Assembly: GCA_041655275.1 (NCBI GenBank)
Contig: JBBAFU010000024.1
Location: forward strand, 1-19,220
Reading direction: 5' to 3'
Length of the DNA: 19,220 nt
Origin: JAJYRX01 sp041655275
GTDB taxonomy: Bacteria; Pseudomonadota; Gammaproteobacteria; Burkholderiales; Burkholderiaceae_B
The notes below the pieces were generated by a model that worked only from the letters and a program-made list of their open reading frames with translations, had not been told where the DNA came from and searched no databases. Within the stretch, counting starts at the first letter, position 1. The number at the start of each line of letters is the position of its first letter. A program made the position numbers and the translations under genes. Below, piece by piece: positions 15,024 to 19,220 of the stretch.

Positions 15024-15913
15024 TTTTTTTTGGTTTTGCTGCGAGCTTTATCAAATTTTTGCTGCATGAACGGAAGAATATCATCGGTAGCAATATCTTC
15101 GATTTCATCAAGAAGTTCGTCGCCGAGATCCTGGGCGGCGGATTTGAGCTTGGGCTTAACTCGCTTTGCAACTTTGCCGACATAATTTCCGATATCGTCA
15201 AGAATACCATCGCCGTTGTATACCCCAACGGTGCCGGGAAGCCAAAGCCCATCGCCGGAATATACCATAATATCGCCGATTGATGCGCCGCCGCGGACGG
15301 TTCCGGGCAAGAAAAGCCCGCCGCCAGTGCCGGGTAAGGCTAATCCGCTGCCAAGAATTTGATCGAATAGCTTGGCTTCGTCGGCAGAAAATCCATAGCC
15401 GCGAATGGTATGTCGAAGTTTATTGATAAGATCGCCGGTTCCGGGCAATCCGAATAACTTTGTGGGACTCATCAAATTGTTTATTTTGCGTGGAAGTTGC
15501 TGAAGAATGTCGAGAATACCGGAGCCTTCGATAGCAGACGATCCGCCGCGCTTGAACGGATTCGCTCCGAATGGAGTTGCACGTTCGCCGGGTTGATATC
15601 CGGTATCTTGAAATAATTTTGGAACATCTTCGAGTAATTTTTTGCCGGCCATTTCCGCAAGTTTTTTGATGAATGCGAATCCGCCGGACTTATAAGCTTC
15701 CTTCAGATGATGAACGCTAAATTGCAGCAGAACGCCAGTGCCCGCTTTTTTGGCTTTATCGATTCGATTTTTATGCGTGGCATTAATCATAATATCATCG
15801 GGGCCGGTAAGCGCATCGGGGGAAAGCCTAATTCCGACGGACGTGCCCTTTTTGATAGCTCTGGCGAGCGATCGTTTTTGGGATGGTTTTAATGTTACCC
15901 CGTAAGATTGCAT
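15017..15913 (-). CDS. pX/pVI-like minor capsid precursor of Polinton type
   Basis: This 298-residue protein resembles the Polinton minor-capsid/core precursor likened to adenovirus pX. It opens with YGVTLKPSQKRSLARAIKKG, a basic SVGIRLSPDALTG strand, a KAKKAGTGVLLQFSVHHLK segment and a hydrophobic SGGFAFIKKLAEMAGKKLL helix (76-94). The middle is Gly/Pro-rich with five (M/I/L)XGXG strings that fit the adenain cleavage consensus: IEGSG 128, LPGTG 156, IRGYG 170, ILGSG 186, LPGTG 193. LPGTV also occurs at 202 and 225. The C-terminus is basic and ends in KTKKKA, encoded by the nine-A run next to the stop. TATAAACGC lies 3 bases before the ATG. It follows the capsid gene and precedes the protease. 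It is a likely protease substrate. Confidence 0.82.
   Translation of the reverse strand: MQSYGVTLKPSQKRSLARAIKKGTSVGIRLSPDALTGPDDIMINATHKNRIDKAKKAGTGVLLQFSVHHLKEAYKSGGFAFIKKLAEMAGKKLLEDVPKLFQDTGYQPGERATPFGANPFKRGGSSAIEGSGILDILQQLPRKINNLMSPTKLFGLPGTGDLINKLRHTIRGYGFSADEAKLFDQILGSGLALPGTGGGLFLPGTVRGGASIGDIMVYSGDGLWLPGTVGVYNGDGILDDIGNYVGKVAKRVKPKLKSAAQDLGDELLDEIEDIATDDILPFMQQKFDKARSKTKKKA
15023..15031 (-). promoter_or_regulatory. Candidate -1 ribosomal frameshift site (nine A)
   Basis: On the coding strand, codons ACC AAA AAA AAA GCT TAG end the pX-like gene. A AAA AAA fits the X XXY YYZ slippery pattern. A one-base backward slip enters the protease frame as AGC TTA GGT GGA, bypassing the TAG. 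The same run could allow transcriptional slippage instead. Confidence 0.6.
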
Positions 15914-15916
15914 TCT

Positions 15917-15925
15917 GCGTTTATA
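15917..15925 (-). promoter_or_regulatory. TATAAACGC motif, pX-like gene
   Basis: TATAAACGC lies 3 bases before the ATG at 15913, in the AT-rich gap after the capsid gene start region. Confidence 0.45.
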
Positions 15926-15967
15926 CTTATTCAGATAAAAAAATAATAATTGAAATTGGTTTTTTGG

Positions 15968-17566
15968 TTAAGCGCGACCAATATCGAATACGGTTTTTCC
16001 GTTGACAGCGCCGAAATCGCCCTTCTTCTCGTACATACATAGCACATACATATCGAAAACGCCGAGAGCATCGGCTTCCCGCCGGAATGTAACTGCAATG
16101 CGGGGCGAAGTTGTAGCGCTCCAAGCTTGGGGGTTTTTTCGGCGGAGATCGAATCCGAAGATTGGGAATAAATCTTTGAACTCGCGGTGGGAAATTTGCG
16201 GGCCGGCAGTTGGATACGCCGTTGGCATGAGCGAAAGCAATTGCATGTATGCCCGGCCCCATTCGGATTCGTATGTATTTGGATCGGCAGCAGTATATTC
16301 GCGAAATTCGGTGAGCAATTGGGTCGCCGGATATTTGAGTTGATTAACTTCAACCATCATTTCGCGGATATTTCTATGGTCGAATATGCCGCCGTTCGCG
16401 GTTTGTGATGTGCTTCTGCCCCGATTTTGGAAGAATACGAAAACTTTCGTTGGAACATTGATTCCGAATTGGCAATCATATCGATGAGATGTTCGCGCTT
16501 GGTCAAAATCAACGCCAACATGCTCGATTGCCCAATCTTCATACAAGAATGGAAGTCGTGTTCCGCTTCCAAGATCGCTCAACAATTTTGCTTCGGTAAG
16601 CGGATTTGGTTTTACGATTGGCATCCAAAGCGATGCGCCAAATAATCGGATACATGCGTCAGCGCCGCCATCCCGAAGAAGCAATCCGTGGGCATGTTCA
16701 TTGCCGGAATATTTTCTGATAAGGCTAATATCCAATGTTCTTCCAGTAACGATTTTATCGTATTCTTTGAACAAGGCGAAGAAACGCTTGAGAGGAACCC
16801 AACAAGTAAATTGATTGCGATGGGTCCATTGATAACGTTTTCGATGACCTTTATTGATTTCATATGGCGACGTCAAGAAATCGTTGGCGGGTACTTGCGG
16901 TACGATAAATTGATCATCGGCGATGTTGGCATTATCGGCGGCATTTCGCACGACGAGCGAACCATTACCTCCAGTGACTTTGAAGCGCACCGGTGCCCCG
17001 TTTCCTGCGGCGGTAATATTAACAAAACCGCTGGTTCCGGAAGTGACGGCGCCGGTCGATAAACCCCGTCGATATGGGCCATTAATCAATGCGGCATTGC
17101 CTTGATCGGTATCCTTATACCAGCCCATATTCGACGCGGCGGTTTCGGAATATTCTTTGCCTTGTTCGAGCAGGCCAGCTACGTACGCCGATAAACCGGC
17201 GTAATCGGCATGTTGCCCGTGAGGCTTACCATCAATTGTGAGAAGCGTTTGATTCCAAAATCGAACGCCAATATCATTGACTGGCGCAATGTTTGTTCCA
17301 GCTGCTAATGGCTGGCCGGCTTGATCAGTAATTCGGAATCGGAATTGAAACATAGCTTCCGATGGCAGCGATAACAAATCCTTATCCTTGAATCGGAATT
17401 TGATTTCCTTTGGACCATCATCGAGATTAGCATCGACGGCATTTCGTTCGTTACGATACTCGTGGTATTCGAATTCTTCGATGCTACGGTCGACTGGGGG
17501 TCGATAATGGATATCCCAAATTTCGTCATCTTGACGTTCGATTTCGTCGCCCATCATGGTTGTCAT
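15968..17566 (-). CDS. Major capsid protein (hexon-like, double jelly-roll)
   Basis: This 532-residue protein is the likely main capsomer. It matches Polinton/adintovirus hexons in order: HYRPPVDRSIEEFEYHEY near the start, EIKFRFKDKDLLSLPSEA (54-71), NDIGVRFWNQTLLTIDGK (97-114), NMGWYKDTDQGN (146-157), and the highly characteristic WVPLKRFFALFKEYDKIVTG (256-275). The matches extend to the C-terminus (ITSPRIAVTFRREADA region). Residues 165-245 contain a Gly/Ala/Asn-rich segment that looks longer than in relatives and may be an exposed tower loop. Possible starts are Met1, Met4 and Met5; Met1 is used here because CTATAGCC lies 7 bases before it. The gene stands between the small basic gene and the pX-like gene in the late block. 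Confidence 0.93.
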   Translation of the reverse strand: MTTMMGDEIERQDDEIWDIHYRPPVDRSIEEFEYHEYRNERNAVDANLDDGPKEIKFRFKDKDLLSLPSEAMFQFRFRITDQAGQPLAAGTNIAPVNDIGVRFWNQTLLTIDGKPHGQHADYAGLSAYVAGLLEQGKEYSETAASNMGWYKDTDQGNAALINGPYRRGLSTGAVTSGTSGFVNITAAGNGAPVRFKVTGGNGSLVVRNAADNANIADDQFIVPQVPANDFLTSPYEINKGHRKRYQWTHRNQFTCWVPLKRFFALFKEYDKIVTGRTLDISLIRKYSGNEHAHGLLLRDGGADACIRLFGASLWMPIVKPNPLTEAKLLSDLGSGTRLPFLYEDWAIEHVGVDFDQARTSHRYDCQFGINVPTKVFVFFQNRGRSTSQTANGGIFDHRNIREMMVEVNQLKYPATQLLTEFREYTAADPNTYESEWGRAYMQLLSLMPTAYPTAGPQISHREFKDLFPIFGFDLRRKNPQAWSATTSPRIAVTFRREADALGVFDMYVLCMYEKKGDFGAVNGKTVFDIGRA

Positions 17567-17573
17567 AATTCTT

Positions 17574-17581
17574 GGCTATAG
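17574..17581 (-). promoter_or_regulatory. CTATAGCC motif, major capsid gene
   Basis: CTATAGCC on the coding strand lies 7 bases before the ATG at 17566, the most distal of three possible starts. An AT-rich tract precedes it. Confidence 0.5.
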
Positions 17582-17618
17582 CTTTGCGGCGAAAAAAATA
17601 ATTAATAATTAAGTCATC

Positions 17619-17942
17619 TCAATATCCGTATTTTGATTGCATCGCCGCAATTTTTCTTTGAATTTTGGCAGTGGCATGGGGATCTGGCGCAGTTAGCGCG
17701 CCGCCGGACGACTTAGTAAACTTATTTACAAGCGCATCGGTGGCCGCTTTTGTAGCGGTATCGAGCATCATTTTTGGCAAGGTTTGCATTAATCCCTTCA
17801 GCGGAGTAAGAACATATCGGTTGCCAAGTCGCCGAATAGTCTGGCCAATTCGGCCGCCGCTTACATATTTTTGCCCTTTAAGCCGGGGATCAATGGCCCG
17901 CCGGGCGTTTTTTACTCGCGATATATTTCGGTAATGACGCAT
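17619..17942 (-). CDS. Small basic virion-type protein, unknown
   Basis: I cannot name this 107-residue protein. It has a basic N-terminus (RVKNARRAIDPRLKGQK), an amphipathic helix around 45-75 (VLTPLKGLMQTLPKMMLDTA), and two SGG elements (28-30 and 79-81) that loosely resemble protease processing sites without meeting the full consensus. The C-terminus is a basic helix ending SKYGY. Its position between penton and major capsid genes, size, charge and amphipathic helix suggest a capsid-cementing, core or membrane-active minor protein similar in role to adenovirus pVI. That is inference. CGTATA, read TATACG on the coding strand, directly precedes the ATG. Confidence 0.72.
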   Translation of the reverse strand: MRHYRNISRVKNARRAIDPRLKGQKYVSGGRIGQTIRRLGNRYVLTPLKGLMQTLPKMMLDTATKAATDALVNKFTKSSGGALTAPDPHATAKIQRKIAAMQSKYGY

Positions 17943-17976
17943 CGTATACTTGTGGAAATAAACTACGAATTAATTA

Positions 17977-18810
17977 TTATTGTCGGTCGCGATTGAATGC
18001 GGCCGATAATGTGTTGGTAAGTTCGGTGACGGCGTCGGTATTCTCCTGCTGCTGCAGCGACGCATTGGTTCGCATATGGAACGTATATGCGGTTGTTTCG
18101 CCGCCAACATCGATAGCCCTACCCATTTGATCGGTAAGATATACGCCAAACGATGATATATAATTGATTGGCACCGGCAAATATACGCGAGTTCTAGGCT
18201 CGATAACCATTAATGCGCCGGGAATGGTATTCGGCGAGAATGACCAAATCACATTATCGGCGCGGCCGGATTCGATGCTGCCGCTGATAATGTCGAGATG
18301 AATTTGGATCGAATTAACGCCGCGAGTAATGTCAACTTTGCGAGTGCCTTCGGCCGTAGCATCGAATTCTACGGCATCAAAGCCAAGAATATCTCGAAGT
18401 TCGCCGTGCGCAAAATCAACTTTGATTCCTTTAACGACGGCGGCTTGCGTAAACTCGATTCGAGCCCGAAGCGTTGAGATATTGGGCGTTAGCGCAATGT
18501 ATGGCTCATCGTTAGCAACATCGTAATCGCTGTTGGTTTTCATCTCGCCTTGAATGTACGAATTGATTTGAGTAAACTGATAAATGCCATCGGGGATTGT
18601 AATGATTTGATAATCCGTACCATCGAAGTATCGGAATTGATTGTTGTTGTACTTGGCCGCGATGTTATCGATGCTATACCAAATCTGCGCAGATACAAGC
18701 GCAAGCTCGGCGTGCGGCGGCGCTTGAAGGGCCGGGCTCAGCTGCGTTCGGAAGTTTGCCGGATCGGCGTTGGGGTAGTTACTGGAATCGGTAGTAAGTA
18801 TGACACTCAT
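17977..18810 (-). CDS. Minor capsid (penton-like) protein
   Basis: This 277-residue protein would form the five-fold vertices. It matches Polinton penton proteins along nearly its whole length: LTTDSSNYPNADPANFRTQL at the start, SAQIWYSIDNI (40-50), KYNNNQFRYFDG (53-64), IPDGIYQFTQINSYIQ (72-87), ILGFDAVEFDATAEG (141-155), DITRGVNSIQIHLDIISGS (160-178), FSPNTIPGALMVIEP (191-205) and YLTDQMGRAIDVGGE (224-238). The fold is expected to be a single jelly roll. It is the first gene of the minus-strand late block. Its ATG directly follows TATATAGCCG. The penton assignment is secure. Confidence 0.9.
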   Translation of the reverse strand: MSVILTTDSSNYPNADPANFRTQLSPALQAPPHAELALVSAQIWYSIDNIAAKYNNNQFRYFDGTDYQIITIPDGIYQFTQINSYIQGEMKTNSDYDVANDEPYIALTPNISTLRARIEFTQAAVVKGIKVDFAHGELRDILGFDAVEFDATAEGTRKVDITRGVNSIQIHLDIISGSIESGRADNVIWSFSPNTIPGALMVIEPRTRVYLPVPINYISSFGVYLTDQMGRAIDVGGETTAYTFHMRTNASLQQQENTDAVTELTNTLSAAFNRDRQ

Positions 18811-18820
18811 CGGCTATATA
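18811..18820 (-). promoter_or_regulatory. TATATAGCCG motif, penton gene
   Basis: TATATAGCCG directly abuts the penton ATG at 18810, leaving no room for a classical TATA-to-start distance. Confidence 0.5.
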
Positions 18821-18885
18821 TTAGCAAATTTAATATTATTTCCGAGACCAAAAACATTTTTGCCTCCGCGCCAAAATCATTTCCG

Positions 18886-19069
18886 TTTTCATCTCACTTT
18901 TGCGCCGCCGATATTTCGCCGACGCCCAGCCGACGCAGCGCCAACGCTCGAGGGGCCGCCCCCACGGCCTCGCATGCTCGCTACGCTCGCGCTCGACCTC
19001 GGCCCCGCAGCTTCCGCGGCATTTTTGAGACGGAAACTTTTTTCATATCAGTTTTTCCCGAGATGAAAA
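18886..19069. repeat. 10-base inverted repeat flanking a GC-rich island
   Basis: TTTTCATCTC at 18886-18895 is the exact reverse complement of GAGATGAAAA at 19060-19069. A second inner pair, TTTCCG at 18880-18885 and CGGAAA at 19031-19036, keeps the same orientation. The arms enclose the GC-rich island, so the island could be extruded or bound as a unit. Confidence 0.55.
18901..19020. other. GC-rich island
   Basis: This stretch is clearly richer in G and C than the AT-rich DNA on either side. It has three close GCTCG(C/A) copies (18976-18981, 18985-18990, 18991-18996) and an inverted pair GGGGCCG (18952-18958) and CGGCCCC (19000-19006). The string TCGAGGGGC at 18948-18956 recurs at 19160-19168. 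No protein-coding potential is visible. Confidence 0.55.
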
Positions 19070-19126
19070 TTTTTTTGATCTCAATTTTACTTCCCGAGAT
19101 CGTTTCCGTTTTGATCTCAATTTTCT
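19055..19126. repeat. Two 36-base tandem units
   Basis: The units run 19055-19090 and 19091-19126. Both begin TTCCCGAGAT and share TTTTGATCTCAATTTT at their ends (19073-19088 and 19109-19124, identical). The ten or so bases between are different. A related TTTCCGTTTT-ATCTCA block occurs at 18880-18896. Conserved ends with a variable middle look more like protein-binding iterons than chance. Confidence 0.75.
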
Positions 19127-19220
19127 TACATCGGAGATTGGATCGGTAATCGTATCCGGTCGAGGGGCGATTTTGCCGGATCGGCCGGAGATTGATTATA
19201 TTTTCTCCGCTTAAGGTCTG

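Larger units (their letters stand above)
18811..19220. other. Repeat-rich noncoding region, possible origin or terminus
   Basis: These 410 bases hold no credible gene. They contain, in order, the penton promoter, an AT-rich stretch, a GC-rich island (about 18901-19020), a 36-base tandem repeat (19055-19126), and several 6-10 base direct and inverted repeats. This is the only long gap in a genome otherwise packed with genes. It would lie directly upstream of the replicase ATG if the molecule is circular. An origin, packaging signal or remnant of a terminal repeat would all fit. I found no inverted copy at the left end of the window. Confidence 0.7.

Noticed and set aside
15017..15060. Simple annotation of the protease from ATG 14930 as a complete gene
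   Set aside because: This would remove the conserved N-terminal helix of the family, which is encoded in frame just upstream.
1..19220. Bacteriophage origin of the whole window, suggested by the fibre
   Set aside because: Hexon, penton, packaging ATPase, adenain-like protease, PLA2-like protein and integrase are all of eukaryotic Polinton/adintovirus type, and no Shine-Dalgarno pattern precedes the genes.
1..19220. CRISPR array or insertion sequence
   Set aside because: No regularly spaced repeats with unique spacers and no transposase other than the element's own integrase were seen.

Overview
The window holds a nearly complete virus-like mobile element of the Polinton/Maverick (adintovirus) lineage, and no host gene is visible. 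The main evidence is the co-occurrence of a retrovirus-like DDE integrase, a hexon-like double jelly-roll major capsid protein, a penton-like minor capsid protein, an FtsK/HerA-type packaging ATPase, an adenain-like cysteine protease, and a zinc-ribbon/phospholipase-A2-like protein of the kind found in metazoan Mavericks and adintoviruses. The host must be a eukaryote, but nothing here identifies it. All genes use the standard code, read without introns, and are tightly packed. The length, 19.2 kb, is typical of this group. I made these family assignments by recognising motifs, not by searching databases.

Layout. Bases 1-6495, plus strand: a 1590-residue replication protein (SAP-like N-terminus, a possible cysteine-protease-like segment, a family-B-like DNA polymerase palm, an SF1 helicase, a C-terminal HNH nuclease), the integrase, and a small basic helical protein. 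Bases 6532-9690, minus strand: accessory genes, namely a zinc-finger/RS-rich protein, a 60-residue membrane protein, a bacteriophage-style fibre and an acidic helical protein. Bases 9769-10455, plus strand: a cysteine-containing protein I do not recognise. Bases 10471-18810: the structural block, almost all minus strand. Read in the direction of transcription it runs penton, a 107-residue basic protein, major capsid protein, a pX-like minor capsid precursor joined to the protease through an apparent -1 frameshift, then the ATPase. The PLA2-like gene (plus strand) and an 823-residue protein with an internal duplication follow. Bases 18811-19220 are noncoding and full of repeats, and may be the origin or a terminus.

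How the parts fit. The replication protein would copy the genome, and the integrase would insert it into host DNA. Hexon and penton would build an icosahedral shell, the ATPase would fill it, and the protease would mature the precursors. The PLA2-like protein could breach host membranes during entry, and the fibre would bind the host.

Features that stand out are: (i) the adenain-like protease domain begins well upstream of its only usable ATG, in a frame reachable by a -1 slip on a run of nine A bases at the end of the upstream gene; (ii) the polymerase-helicase-HNH fusion stands where Polintons usually carry a separate protein-primed PolB; (iii) a TATAG-like motif lies within a few bases of most start codons; (iv) small hairpins sit at the 3' ends of several genes; (v) the fibre carries phage tail-fibre signatures. 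The window begins exactly on an ATG and shows no terminal inverted repeat, so the sequence is either a rotated circular assembly or cut at its left end.
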